Shown one piece after another: positions 35,967 through 44,681 of a stretch of 64,000 nt of DNA. The DNA comes from Brevundimonas sp. UBA6550. Its GTDB lineage: Bacteria; Pseudomonadota; Alphaproteobacteria; Caulobacterales; Caulobacteraceae. The position numbers and the translations under genes were made by a program. Every line of letters starts with the position of its first letter. Positions within the stretch are counted from its first letter, which is position 1. Location: positions 778,223 to 842,222 of the forward strand of contig NZ_DJKE01000008.1 of NCBI RefSeq assembly GCF_002434505.1, written 5' to 3'. The notes beneath the pieces were generated by a model that saw nothing but the letters and a program-made list of their open reading frames with translations, did no database searches and had not been told where the DNA came from.

Positions 35967-37127
35967 TCAGCCCAGGGCCTGATCCAGGTCCGCGATCAGG
36001 TCCTCGACGTTCTCCACGCCCACCGACAGCCGGATCAGGTTGTCGGTCACGCCGCCCGCCTCGCGGACCTCCTTGGGGACCGAGGCGTGGGTCATGATCG
36101 CCGGGTGGTTCACCAGGCTTTCGACGCCGCCCAGCGATTCCGCCAGGGTGAAGACCTGAACCCGCTCCAGCACCCGTTTGGTGCGCTCCAGATCGCCGTC
36201 CAGGATCACCGTCACCATGCCGCCGAACCCGCCGTGCATCTGGCGCGCGGCCAGCTCATGCTGCGGGTGGGCGATCAGGCCGGGATAGATGACCCTAGCG
36301 ACGCCCGCCCGCGTCTCCAGCCAGCGCGCCACGGTCAGGGCGTTCTCGCAGTGGGCTTTCATCCTGAGCGCCAGGGTCTTTAAGCCGCGATTGGCCAGGA
36401 AGGCGTCGAACGGTCCCATGATCCCGCCGACCGAGTTCTGCAGGAACTTGATCCGCGTCGCCAGCTCTGCGTCTGCGGTCGCCAGCACCCCGCCGATGAT
36501 GTCCGAATGGCCGTTCAGATATTTGGTCGCCGAATGCATGACCACGTCGGCCCCCAGGCTCAGTGGCTGCTGGCAGAAGGGGGTGGCGAAGGTGTTGTCC
36601 ACGATCAGCAGCAGGCCATGCGCCTTGGCCACCTTCGACAGGGCGGCGATGTCGGCCAGCTTCATCAGGGGATTGGTGGGCGTCTCGACCCACAGCATCT
36701 TCGTCCTGGGCGTGATCGCCGCCTCGACCGCGGCGATGTCGCTCAGGTCCACATAGGCGAAGTCCAGCCCCATGGTGCGCCTGCGCACCCGCTCGAACAG
36801 CCGCCACGATCCGCCGTACAGATCGTCGCCGGTGACGATGTGGTCGCCCGCGTCCAGCAGCTCCAGCGCCGTCGAGGTCGCCGCCATGCCCGAGCCAAAG
36901 CCGAACCCGTGCGTGCCGCCCTCCAGGTCCGCGATACAGGCCTCGAACGCCTCGCGCGTGGGGTTCTTGCCCCGCGCATACTCATACCCCTTGTTCACGC
37001 CGGGGCTTTCCTGGGCGTAGGTCGAGGTGGCGTAGATCGGCGTCATCACCGCACCCGTCGTCGGGTCGGGATGCTGGCCGGCATGGATGGCGCGGGTCGA
37101 GAAGCCCTGGCTGTTCTTGTTCTTCAT
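35967..37127 (-). CDS. Cystathionine gamma-lyase or gamma-synthase (Cys/Met metabolism PLP enzyme)
   Basis: 386 residues. Fold-type I PLP enzyme. It shows GYEYARGKNPTREAFE, FGSGMAATSTALELL, DLYGGSWRLFERV, the PLP aspartate in VDNTFATPF, and the PLP lysine in MHSATKYLNGHSD. Gamma-lyase and gamma-synthase are hard to separate by sequence. The neighbouring cystathionine beta-synthase (37798-39198) favours the lyase and reverse transsulfuration. Its ATG at 37127 overlaps the stop of the DUF2442 gene, so both are in one transcript. Confidence 0.93.
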   Translation of the reverse strand: MKNKNSQGFSTRAIHAGQHPDPTTGAVMTPIYATSTYAQESPGVNKGYEYARGKNPTREAFEACIADLEGGTHGFGFGSGMAATSTALELLDAGDHIVTGDDLYGGSWRLFERVRRRTMGLDFAYVDLSDIAAVEAAITPRTKMLWVETPTNPLMKLADIAALSKVAKAHGLLLIVDNTFATPFCQQPLSLGADVVMHSATKYLNGHSDIIGGVLATADAELATRIKFLQNSVGGIMGPFDAFLANRGLKTLALRMKAHCENALTVARWLETRAGVARVIYPGLIAHPQHELAARQMHGGFGGMVTVILDGDLERTKRVLERVQVFTLAESLGGVESLVNHPAIMTHASVPKEVREAGGVTDNLIRLSVGVENVEDLIADLDQALG

Positions 37128-37564
37128 CAGGCGGCTTTCAAGGCGTCCCAGCCCTTGCAGGCCAGTTGAATGGATCGAGGCACCGTCGCCTCTGTCGAAT
37201 ATCTGATCACGCTGGCTCGCGAGATGCCCAAGGCCTCGGCCGCCGCAGTCGCGGAAAAGCCGTTGCGAAGCCGCCATTCCAGGAACGACCGCGTGTCCTC
37301 ACGTCCCCAGGACGACAGGCTGTCCAGCCACAGGGAGTCTGCGCCGATTTCGACGCCGCCGGGCCACACCAGACTATGGCCCCAATCGCCCAGATCGACG
37401 GCCGTGAAAACGGCAGGCTCGCGCAACGCTTCATAGGCCTCGTCGCCCATCGTATTGCTCAGGTCGACCCGGGCTTCCCGACCATCGCCCCAGCGCAAAT
37501 CAAGCCAATACGGAGCGGACCCCTGCACACCGATCAGTTCAGGTTGTTGTTCGACGCCCATCAT
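37127..37564 (-). CDS. DUF2442 protein with C-terminal helix-turn-helix
   Basis: 145 residues from the ATG at 37564, which overlaps the DUF4160 stop (ATGA); a second ATG follows directly. The N-terminal half matches DUF2442 (YWLDLRWGDGREARVDLS, FTAVDLGDWGHSLVWPGGVEIGADSLW). The C-terminal part (about residues 95-130, SATAAAEALGISRASVIRY) is a helix-turn-helix, suggesting a DNA-binding autoregulator. DUF2442/DUF4160 pairs are often predicted as toxin-antitoxin-like modules; activity is not shown. Confidence 0.85.
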   Translation of the reverse strand: MMGVEQQPELIGVQGSAPYWLDLRWGDGREARVDLSNTMGDEAYEALREPAVFTAVDLGDWGHSLVWPGGVEIGADSLWLDSLSSWGREDTRSFLEWRLRNGFSATAAAEALGISRASVIRYSTEATVPRSIQLACKGWDALKAA

Positions 37565-37788
37565 GGGTTCAACTCGTTCCACACATCCAGCAACTCGGGC
37601 TGCCGCCCGCTGGCCCAGGCGATGGCGGCTGCGAGCGATCTCGGATCATAGGTTCCTATGATGACCTCCAAGGTGGCGATTGCAACCGAACACCGCCAGC
37701 CGCGCCCCTCTACATGAAAGTGGGGGACGCCATGATCGCGCCCGTAAACCGAGATCTTCCAGGCCGGCGCGCGATGCAGCGTCACCAT
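37561..37788 (-). CDS. DUF4160 protein, partner of the DUF2442 gene
   Basis: 75 residues. DUF4160 signature YGRDHGVPHFHVEGRGWRCS, with the conserved H-PHFH motif, then LEVIIGTYDPRSLAAAI. Its stop overlaps the DUF2442 start by 4 bases. It is a small cytoplasmic protein of unknown function, thought to be the toxin-like member of such pairs. It is sandwiched between cystathionine beta-synthase (9 bases upstream) and the cystathionine lyase. Confidence 0.87.
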   Translation of the reverse strand: MVTLHRAPAWKISVYGRDHGVPHFHVEGRGWRCSVAIATLEVIIGTYDPRSLAAAIAWASGRQPELLDVWNELNP

Positions 37789-37797
37789 CGATAAGCC

Positions 37798-39198
37798 TCA
37801 GCGGTTCAGGCTGAGGTGGTTGATCAGGTCGGTGCGGGTGATCAGGCCGACGAAGGTCTCGCCGTCCAGCACGATGGCCACCCGGTCGCGGTCGAAGACG
37901 GGGATCAGGGCGTCCAGCGGCTCCTTGACCTGCACCGTGTCCAGATCGCGCGTCATGGCCGAGGACACCGGCTTGGCGAACCGCTCCTTGCGGGTGATCT
38001 CGTCGGTGTTCATCACCTGGATCAGGTCGCTTTCGTCCAGGATGCCGACCAGACGGCCATCGTCGATGATCGGCAGTTGCGACACGTCGGCGCCCTTCAT
38101 CCGCTTGAAGGCGGTGTCCAGAGTGTCGCCAGGCCCGGCGACGACCACGTCGCCCTTGTCGTATTTGCGGTTGATCAGGTCCGACAGGTCGCCGTGGATC
38201 TCGCGCTCGCCCAGGCCCTGATCGGCCAGCCAGGCGTCGTTATAGACCTTGGACAGATATTTGGCGCCGGTGTCGCAGACGAAGGTGACGCAGGTCTTGG
38301 CCTCGGTCTGTTCGCGGCACCAGCGCAGGGCCGTGGCGATCAGGGTGCCCGACGACGAGCCGGCCAGAATGCCCTCCTTCAGCAACAGTTCGCGGGCCGT
38401 GGCGATGGCCTCGGCGTCGGGGATGGAATAGGCCCTGTCGATCAGGCTCATGTCCGCCGTGTCGGGCACGAAGTTCTGGCCGATTCCCTCGACGGTGTAA
38501 CCGCCCTCCGGCCCCGGCACGCCGTCGTTGACGATGCCCGCCAGGGTCGAACCGACCGGATCGGCCAGGATGATCTCGGCCTTGGAACCGACGCTCTTCA
38601 GATAGCGGGCCGTGCCGGTGATGGTGCCGCCCGAGCCGATGCCGGCGACGAAGGCGTCGATGTCGCCGCCCGTCTGTTCCCAAATCTCCGGTCCCGTCGT
38701 CTTCACATGGGCCTCGGCGTTCGACGGATTGGCGAACTGATTGACGTAATAGGCGCCGGGAATGGCCTGCGACAGGCGCTCGGCCATATCGGTGTAGTAT
38801 TCCGGGTGGCCGTGCGGGACGTCCGAACGTGTCAGGCGAACATCGGCGCCCATGGCCCTGAGATGCTGGATCTTTTCCTTGGACATCTTGTCCGGGATGA
38901 CCAGAAGCACCTTATATCCCCGCGCCCGGCCGACCAGCGTCAGCGCCAGGCCCGTATTGCCTGCGGTCGCCTCGACGATGGTTCCGCCCTCCTTCAGCCA
39001 GCCTTCCCTTTCGGCGGCGTCCAGCATCTCGATGGCGATCCGGTCCTTGATCGAGCCGCCGGGGTTCTGGGACTCCAGCTTCAGCAGCAGGCGGCATTTC
39101 CCGGTGTCGATCTTCGTCACCTCCACCATCGGCGTCTTGCCGATCAGATCCAGCGGCGACGAGACGGTCGCGCTCAGGGCGGGGGCGTTGAGGGACAT
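37798..39198 (-). CDS. Cystathionine beta-synthase
   Basis: 466 residues. PLP-dependent condensation of serine and homocysteine. Catalytic domain: PLP lysine in NPGGSIKDRIA, ATAGNTGLALTLVGRA, AGIGSGGTITGTARYL, EGIGQNF and GSSSGT. The C-terminus carries a tandem CBS (Bateman) module (about residues 345-466: QLPIIDDGRLVGILDESDL, AIVLDGETFVGLITRTDL), a nucleotide or SAM sensor. The ATG at 39198 has GGAG 6 bases upstream and is preferred over 39210. With the lyase downstream it completes reverse transsulfuration from homocysteine to cysteine. Confidence 0.93.
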   Translation of the reverse strand: MSLNAPALSATVSSPLDLIGKTPMVEVTKIDTGKCRLLLKLESQNPGGSIKDRIAIEMLDAAEREGWLKEGGTIVEATAGNTGLALTLVGRARGYKVLLVIPDKMSKEKIQHLRAMGADVRLTRSDVPHGHPEYYTDMAERLSQAIPGAYYVNQFANPSNAEAHVKTTGPEIWEQTGGDIDAFVAGIGSGGTITGTARYLKSVGSKAEIILADPVGSTLAGIVNDGVPGPEGGYTVEGIGQNFVPDTADMSLIDRAYSIPDAEAIATARELLLKEGILAGSSSGTLIATALRWCREQTEAKTCVTFVCDTGAKYLSKVYNDAWLADQGLGEREIHGDLSDLINRKYDKGDVVVAGPGDTLDTAFKRMKGADVSQLPIIDDGRLVGILDESDLIQVMNTDEITRKERFAKPVSSAMTRDLDTVQVKEPLDALIPVFDRDRVAIVLDGETFVGLITRTDLINHLSLNR

Positions 39199-39303
39199 CG
39201 AAGACTCCATTCGGGATCGGCGAAAGCTGAAGCCCCACATCCACCCGGTCAAATCACGCAAGATTTGACCCAAACGCGCGGTTCCGCGCTACGTAAAGAC
39301 CTA

Positions 39304-41613
39304 ATGACCAAATCATCCAAGAGGCCGCCCGCCGGTCTCCCCGACAAAGACACCCTCGTCGCCTTCCTGCGCGAGGCCGGATCGGCCGAGAAGACCGATA
39401 TCGCCCGCCACTTCGGACTGAAGGGCGGCGACCGCCGGGCCTTGCGCGAAATGATCCGCGAGCTTGAAGCCGAAGGCCGGCTGGGCAAGCGCGGCCGCAA
39501 GGGCTTTTCCGAAGCCGGCGCCCTGCCTCCCGTCGGCGTCGCCGATGTGATCGAGCGCGACGGCGACGGCGAACTGTATGTGCGCCTGGTCGAGGCCAGC
39601 CCCGACGCGCCCCACGCCCTGCTGATCCCCGACAAGACCAAGGCCGCCCCTGGCCTGGGCGACCGCCTGCTGGTCAAGTTCCAGCGCGGCGCCGACGGCT
39701 GGGAAGCCCGGCTGATCAAGAAGCTGGACGTGGGGACCAACCGCGTCCTTGGCGTCATCCGCAAGTCGGCGCGCGAGACCCGCGTCGAGCCGGTCGACCG
39801 CCGCTCCAAGGACATGCTGCTGGTGCCCCAGGCCCAATCCGGGGACCTGCGCGACGGCGATCTGGTTCTGGCCGCCATCGAAAAGGGCGACCAGCGATAT
39901 GGTCCCAAACGCGGCAAGATCCTGGAGCACATCGGCAAGGAAGACGATCCCCGCGCCGCCTCCCTGATCGCCATCTACACCCACAGCATTCCGACCGGCT
40001 TCTCCGAGGCCGTGGAGCGCGAGGCCGAGGATCAGGAACTGCCGACGCTGAAGGGCCGCGAGGACCTGCGCGATGTTCCCTTCATCACCATCGACCCCGC
40101 CGATGCGCGCGACCACGACGACGCGGTCTATGCCGTGCGCGACGAAGACCCCAGGAATGAAGGCGGCTGGATCGTCTGGGTCGCCATCGCCGATGTCGCC
40201 GCCTATGTCCGCCCCGGCTCCCAACTGGACCGGGAGGCGCGAGAAAAGGGCAACTCGACCTACTTCCCCGACCGCGTCGAGCCGATGCTGCCGGAAGTGC
40301 TGTCGAACGGCCTGTGCAGCCTGAAGGAGGGCGAGAACCGCGCCTGCCTGGCCGTGCGGATGGTCTTCGACAAGGACGGCCGAAAGACGGGCCACAGGTT
40401 CGTGCGCGGCCTGATGCGGTCGCACGCCAAACTGTCCTACGAACAGGCGCAGGCCGCCATCGACGGCCAGACGGACGACGCCACCGGCCCGATCATGGAG
40501 GCCATCCTCTATCCGCTTTGGAACGCCTATCACGCCATGCTGAAGGGCCGCCTGAAGCGCAGCCCCCTGCAGATCGAATCGGCCGAGCGCCGCATCCGCA
40601 TGGCGCCGGACGGCGGCATCGCCTCCATCGAGAAACGCACCTCGCTGGAGGCGCACCGGCTGATCGAGGAGATGATGATCCAGGCCAACGTCTGCGCCGC
40701 CGAAACGCTGGAGCAGAAGAAAACGCCTCTGATCTACCGCATCCACGACGCGCCCAGTCAGGAGAAGATCTTCAACCTGGCCGACTTCCTGCACACCATC
40801 GGCAAGCCGTGGAACAAGGGCGAGCCGGGCACGACCAAGCGGTTCAACAAGCTGCTGGACGAGACGCGCGACACCGAACACGCCGACGTGGTCAACGAGG
40901 TCGTGCTGCGCACCCAGATGCAGGCCATCTATTCGCCTGAGAACGTGGGCCACTTCGGTCTGAACCTGGACCGCTACGCCCACTTCACCTCGCCGATCCG
41001 GCGCTATTCCGACCTGATCGTGCACAGGGGCCTGATCCGCGCGCTGAACCTGGGCAAGGACGGGCTGACGGACCGAGAGATCGCCGAACTGCCGGCCATC
41101 GCCGAACAGGTCACGACGACCGAGCGCCGCTCGATGGCCGCCGAACGCGACGCCATGGACCGCTACATCGCCGCCTATCTGGAGGAGCATATCGGCGCGA
41201 CCTTCGCCGGGCGCATCACCGGCGTCACCCGTTTCGGCCTGTTCATCCGGCTCGAGGACACCGGCGCGGATGGTCTGGTCCCCGTCTCGACGCTCGGCAG
41301 CGAATATTTCACCCACGACGACCGCGCCCACGCCCTGGTCGGCGAACGCACCGGCAAACGCTTCACCCTGGGCCGTATGGTCGAGGTCAAGCTGCGCGAG
41401 GCGACGCCCGTCACCGGCGGTCTGGTCTTCGAAATGCTCAGCGAGCCGGAGCCTCGCGACCCCAACGCCCCGGCTCCGCGCTATGGCATTCGCGGACGCG
41501 GCGGCGACGGCCCGGCCATGCGCGGCAAGAACCGGCCTGGCGGCCCCAAGCCCCGCAACGGCTCCAGACCCTCTGGCGGCCTGAAGGGCGTGCGCAAGGG
41601 CAAACGGAAGTGA
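39304..41613 (+). CDS. rnr: Ribonuclease R
   Basis: 769 residues. Processive 3'-5' exoribonuclease able to unwind structured RNA. It has an N-terminal winged-helix (about residues 10-65), cold-shock domains (70-230), the RNB catalytic domain with ITIDPADARDHDDAVY (metal-binding aspartates) and HFTSPIRRYSDLIVHR, an S1 domain (about 640-725: AGRITGVTRFGLFIRL), and a basic tail rich in Lys/Arg/Gly. It is divergent from cystathionine beta-synthase across 105 bases. Confidence 0.96.
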   Translation: MTKSSKRPPAGLPDKDTLVAFLREAGSAEKTDIARHFGLKGGDRRALREMIRELEAEGRLGKRGRKGFSEAGALPPVGVADVIERDGDGELYVRLVEASPDAPHALLIPDKTKAAPGLGDRLLVKFQRGADGWEARLIKKLDVGTNRVLGVIRKSARETRVEPVDRRSKDMLLVPQAQSGDLRDGDLVLAAIEKGDQRYGPKRGKILEHIGKEDDPRAASLIAIYTHSIPTGFSEAVEREAEDQELPTLKGREDLRDVPFITIDPADARDHDDAVYAVRDEDPRNEGGWIVWVAIADVAAYVRPGSQLDREAREKGNSTYFPDRVEPMLPEVLSNGLCSLKEGENRACLAVRMVFDKDGRKTGHRFVRGLMRSHAKLSYEQAQAAIDGQTDDATGPIMEAILYPLWNAYHAMLKGRLKRSPLQIESAERRIRMAPDGGIASIEKRTSLEAHRLIEEMMIQANVCAAETLEQKKTPLIYRIHDAPSQEKIFNLADFLHTIGKPWNKGEPGTTKRFNKLLDETRDTEHADVVNEVVLRTQMQAIYSPENVGHFGLNLDRYAHFTSPIRRYSDLIVHRGLIRALNLGKDGLTDREIAELPAIAEQVTTTERRSMAAERDAMDRYIAAYLEEHIGATFAGRITGVTRFGLFIRLEDTGADGLVPVSTLGSEYFTHDDRAHALVGERTGKRFTLGRMVEVKLREATPVTGGLVFEMLSEPEPRDPNAPAPRYGIRGRGGDGPAMRGKNRPGGPKPRNGSRPSGGLKGVRKGKRK

Positions 41614-41623
41614 CTAGAACAGC

Positions 41624-41750
41624 CGCTCATCCCGGCGAAAGCCGGGACCCAGTGCTTTCGTTCGCACTGGCGGTCGGGATCGAGTCCCGAGGATCATCTC
41701 GAAAACGGATCGCCCAAAGATCTGGGTCCCGGCTTTCGCCGGGATGAGCG
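41624..41750. repeat. Palindromic intergenic repeat, family D
   Basis: Twenty-nine-base perfect inverted repeats at 41624-41652 and 41722-41750. Each has a nested hairpin (CCCGGCGAAAGCCGGG and CCCGGCTTTCGCCGGG), around a 69-base centre with further pairing (TCGGGATCGAGTCCCGA). The right arm runs into the start of the following regulator gene. It also sits 11 bases after the rnr stop, so it may terminate rnr. Confidence 0.9.
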
Positions 41751-41752
41751 GG

Positions 41753-42565
41753 ATGAAAGATCAGCCTTTCGACGCCACACTCGCTCGCCTGAACGCGGCT
41801 GAACGCGAGTTGCTGATCCTCCTTGGGCGAGGCCACACGGCCAAGTCCATCGCCGTCCTGAAGGGGCTGTCCGAACTGGCGGTGAACGAACGTTTCAGGT
41901 CCGCACGACGCAAGACCGGCATCGGCTCCAGTCGCGAAATCGCCCGCCTGTTGGTCGCCCAAGAAAATCGTGACGACTTTATCGGACTGGCCGAACCGGC
42001 TGGCGCCCATCCAGACCTCCCTCGCCCCGACGCACCGCACCGTGCGTCATCTCAACGATGGAGACTTCCCATGGCCGCCGCCGTCCTTATCGCCGCCGCG
42101 ATCCTCGCCCAGCAGACATCCGTCGCACCGACCGTTCCGCCGGCGCCGAGCCGTCCCGTTTCGCCGGCTGTCCAGGCGCTCTTCGCGCCGCGCTCGCCAG
42201 AGCCCGACATCTCCGCCCTGCACGCCGAGGTCACGGGCGGAGGCGTGGACCCCGCCTGGTCGGCCGCCACCGAGGCAGCGCTGCAGGGGATTTACGGCAA
42301 GGCCATCGCACCCGGCGCCCTAGCCTCGTTCGAGGTCACGTGCAGCGCCTCTCTGTGCGAAGCCCTCGGCGTCGGGCGTCCAGGCCTCATCGACGACGCC
42401 GTCACTGTCTTCACTGATGCGGTCCAGGGGCCGGAGGTCAATCAGGCGGCGAACGCCCTCGGCTTGCGCTCAGTGATGAACAGTTTCACGGTGACGCGAG
42501 ACAATGCGGCGAACGGCAAGCCTTCGGTGCTGGTGTTCGCCGCCTACTGGCGTCGCATCGACTAG
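41753..42565 (+). CDS. Membrane-anchored LuxR-type HTH protein with periplasmic domain
   Basis: 270 residues from the ATG at 41753 (an ATG at 41744 inside repeat D is the alternative). The N-terminal HTH (about residues 8-70: LNAAERELLILLGRGHTAKSI, ELAVNERFRSARRKTG) has the GerE/LuxR pattern. One membrane segment (about 105-120, LPMAAAVLIAAAILA) follows, then a Pro-rich linker and an outer domain with two Cys (VTCSASLCEALGV) that may form a disulfide. No receiver or autoinducer domain is present. A transmembrane one-component regulator is inferred. Confidence 0.75.
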   Translation: MKDQPFDATLARLNAAERELLILLGRGHTAKSIAVLKGLSELAVNERFRSARRKTGIGSSREIARLLVAQENRDDFIGLAEPAGAHPDLPRPDAPHRASSQRWRLPMAAAVLIAAAILAQQTSVAPTVPPAPSRPVSPAVQALFAPRSPEPDISALHAEVTGGGVDPAWSAATEAALQGIYGKAIAPGALASFEVTCSASLCEALGVGRPGLIDDAVTVFTDAVQGPEVNQAANALGLRSVMNSFTVTRDNAANGKPSVLVFAAYWRRID

Positions 42566-42609
42566 GCGCCGCGCTTTCCTTGAGGGTCGGCGCGTGGCAT
42601 CGATCATCA

Positions 42610-43326
42610 ATGCCGACGCCGCCCCACCCCTTCGACGCCGCACAGGACCTAGCGGACGCACCGCGCGCGCAAGGGGTTCGTCAGAGGCCCAAGGATGCGG
42701 CGACCCTGATCCTGACACGCGGAGGGTCGCGGCCCGAGGTGCTGATGGGGCGCCGCGCGCCGGGGCATGTGTTCATGGCGTCGAAATGGGTGTTTCCGGG
42801 CGGGCGGATCGACCGCAGCGACTTCACCGCGGCCGCGACCGGCGCGCTGTCATCCGATGTCGCGCGGCGGCTGGAGGGCGAACTACCGGCACGCCGCGCG
42901 CGCGCCCTGGCCCTGACCGCAGTGCGCGAGACGTTCGAGGAGACGGGTCTTATCCTGGGCCGGCCCGCGCCGTCCGCCAGCGTCGCCGGGCCGTGGCGCG
43001 AGTATCGCCAGGCGGGCGCCCTGCCCGATCTGTCGGTCCTGTCCTATATCGCGCGCGCCATCACCCCGCCCGGCCGTGCGCGCCGGTTCGACGCGCGGTT
43101 CTTCATGGCGCCGGCGGAGGCCCTGCTGACGCCCGAGCCGACGGCCGGATCGGGCGAACTGGACGAGATCGCCTGGCTGCCGCTGGAACAGGCGCGCGCG
43201 CTGGACCTGCCCGCCATCACCCGGTTCGTGCTGGGCGAGTTGGCCGAGCGACTGGAGCACCCGCACTGTCCCCTGCCCTTCGTGCGGATGGTGCATGGAC
43301 AGCACCGGGTCGAACACAGGGACTGA
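42610..43326 (+). CDS. Nudix hydrolase (NUDT19/RppH-like long form)
   Basis: 238 residues from the ATG at 42610. The Nudix fold has an N-terminal sheet (AATLILTRGG...VLMGRRAPGHVFMASKWVFPGG) and a Nudix box split by an insertion of about 30 residues, with the core ALTAVRETFEETGL intact. The arrangement resembles NUDT7/NUDT19-type CoA diphosphatases. The substrate is not certain. It is followed after 4 bases by the DUF5990 gene. Confidence 0.87.
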   Translation: MPTPPHPFDAAQDLADAPRAQGVRQRPKDAATLILTRGGSRPEVLMGRRAPGHVFMASKWVFPGGRIDRSDFTAAATGALSSDVARRLEGELPARRARALALTAVRETFEETGLILGRPAPSASVAGPWREYRQAGALPDLSVLSYIARAITPPGRARRFDARFFMAPAEALLTPEPTAGSGELDEIAWLPLEQARALDLPAITRFVLGELAERLEHPHCPLPFVRMVHGQHRVEHRD

Positions 43327-43330
43327 ACCC

Positions 43331-43744
43331 ATGGCCGCCGCGACCATCACCCTGCGTCTGACCATCGCCGATCCGGTCGTGGGCGTCGCCTACAGCCTGC
43401 AGGACAAGGCCAACACGCCGGTCGGGCCGCGCATCGCCGGCGACGGCCCGATCAGTTTCGACGCGCCGGCCACACTGTCCGACGACGGCCGCCTGACCGG
43501 CCCCTTCGTGCGGCGCGAGGGGCCGACGCGGCGGTTCGTCTATATCGCCATCGGAACCTCGGCCGGTCAGCACGCCAGCGAATGGAGCCGCCGCGCCAAG
43601 ATCGACGTCCACGACATCCCCGCCGACCTGCTGGCCCAGGCGCGTCAGGGGCGTGTGCTGGAGGTGGTCCTGCCGGGCCGCGCCCGGGACGGCGGCCCGG
43701 GCTGCGCCACGGTGCGTCCGCTTCAAGGCTGGCGCGCCGTCTGA
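43331..43744 (+). CDS. DUF5990 family protein
   Basis: 137 residues from the ATG at 43331. It matches the DUF5990 family: LRLTIADPVVGVAYSLQDK, GPISFDAP, GPFVRREGPTRRFVYIAIGT, WSRRAKIDVHDIPADLL. Beta-rich, cytoplasmic, function unknown. It begins 4 bases after the Nudix stop and is probably in the same operon. Confidence 0.83.
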   Translation: MAAATITLRLTIADPVVGVAYSLQDKANTPVGPRIAGDGPISFDAPATLSDDGRLTGPFVRREGPTRRFVYIAIGTSAGQHASEWSRRAKIDVHDIPADLLAQARQGRVLEVVLPGRARDGGPGCATVRPLQGWRAV

Positions 43745-43746
43745 CC

Positions 43747-44313
43747 TTAGTCCTTGATGGGCTTGGTCAGGTCGAACTCGACGCGGAAATGCCGGTTGGG
43801 GCGGAGCAGTTCATAGGCGAACATCCGGTCGGGATGGACCTCCATCGCCCAGACATTGGTGGTCGAGACCGCGGCGTCATTGGCGTTGAACAGGGCGACA
43901 GATTCGGCGTCGACCGGGAATTCCTGCCGCTCGGCCGTGCCGGCGTTCGCCGTGTCGCCGCCGTACCGGTGCAACACGTCCGTCGTGCCGTCCTCATGCC
44001 GATGATCGTGCTTCAGCCGCAGGCCCGCGTCGGTCTTCGTCACGACCCAGGTCCGCGAACGATCCGACCCCACGGCGAAGGGAATGCGCACCTCGTCCGT
44101 CGAACAGTCGCGGACGTGCATGATTAGCCGCTCGCTGGCGAACCTGGCGTCGGCGGCGTCGGTGGTGACGACCCGGCCTTCGAATCGCTGGCCGCACAGG
44201 GCGTTCAACCGCGCCAGGAAATCGTCCTGCACCGGCGCGGCAGACGCGGCCGCCCCGCCGGCGGACGACAGGGAGATCAGGGCCGCAGCGGCCAGCAGGG
44301 ATGCGATTTTCAT
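43747..44313 (-). CDS. Exported protein of unknown function
   Basis: 188 residues. A signal peptide (residues 1-24, ending AAASA) is followed by a domain with LNALCGQRFEGRVVTTD, ERLIMHVRDCSTDEVRIPF and a His-rich turn (LKHDHRHEDG). Two cysteines (in LCGQ and RDCS) could be disulfide-linked. The C-terminus has NVWAMEVHPDRMFAYELLR. The family is recognisable as a recurring secreted protein, but I know no function. Convergent with DUF5990. Confidence 0.72.
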   Translation of the reverse strand: MKIASLLAAAALISLSSAGGAAASAAPVQDDFLARLNALCGQRFEGRVVTTDAADARFASERLIMHVRDCSTDEVRIPFAVGSDRSRTWVVTKTDAGLRLKHDHRHEDGTTDVLHRYGGDTANAGTAERQEFPVDAESVALFNANDAAVSTTNVWAMEVHPDRMFAYELLRPNRHFRVEFDLTKPIKD

Positions 44314-44439
44314 ACGGTCAGACTATATGTGCGCCCCGCCTCATCAACGCGGCAACGCGCCCGTTGACTTTGGGGCGATCCTGAGTATGTTCCGCGCCTC
44401 TTATTTTAAGCGGCTTTCGCCGTCGCAGAGGTAATTCCG

Positions 44440-44607
44440 ATGGCCAAACCGGCTTCCATCAAGATCCGCCTGAACTCCACGGCCGACACCGGCTTCTTCT
44501 ACGTCACCAAGAAGAACGCCCGCACCATGACCGAGAAGATGGTCGTCAAGAAGTACGACCCCGTCGTGCGCAAGCACGTCGAGTTCAAGGAAGGCAAGAT
44601 CAAGTAA
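44440..44607 (+). CDS. rpmG: 50S ribosomal protein L33
   Basis: 55 residues: [19 protein letters not shown], then [14 protein letters not shown] and [19 protein letters not shown]. The cysteine-free (C minus) form, so it does not bind zinc. The ATG at 44440 is preceded by GCAGAGG. It ends at a strong terminator (44633-44663). Short but unmistakable. Confidence 0.97.
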   Translation: MAKPASIKIRLNSTADTGFFYVTKKNARTMTEKMVVKKYDPVVRKHVEFKEGKIK

Positions 44608-44632
44608 AACCTTGATCGGCTGAAAATCGAGA

Positions 44633-44663
44633 ACGCCCGGCTGGTCTCCAGCCGGGCGTTTTT
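44633..44663 (+). terminator. Rho-independent terminator after rpmG
   Basis: Twelve-base-pair stem ACGCCCGGCTGG/CCAGCCGGGCGT with loop TCT, followed by TTTTT. Convergent pleD ends 19 bases further on and may use the same hairpin. Confidence 0.92.
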
Positions 44664-44681
44664 CGTTGTTCGGGCTTGATC

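Noticed and set aside
37816..39303. Very long plus-strand open frame running through the cystathionine beta-synthase region into rnr
   Set aside because: It is antisense to a well-conserved gene. High GC leaves few stop codons, and only the part from 39304 has homology (RNase R).
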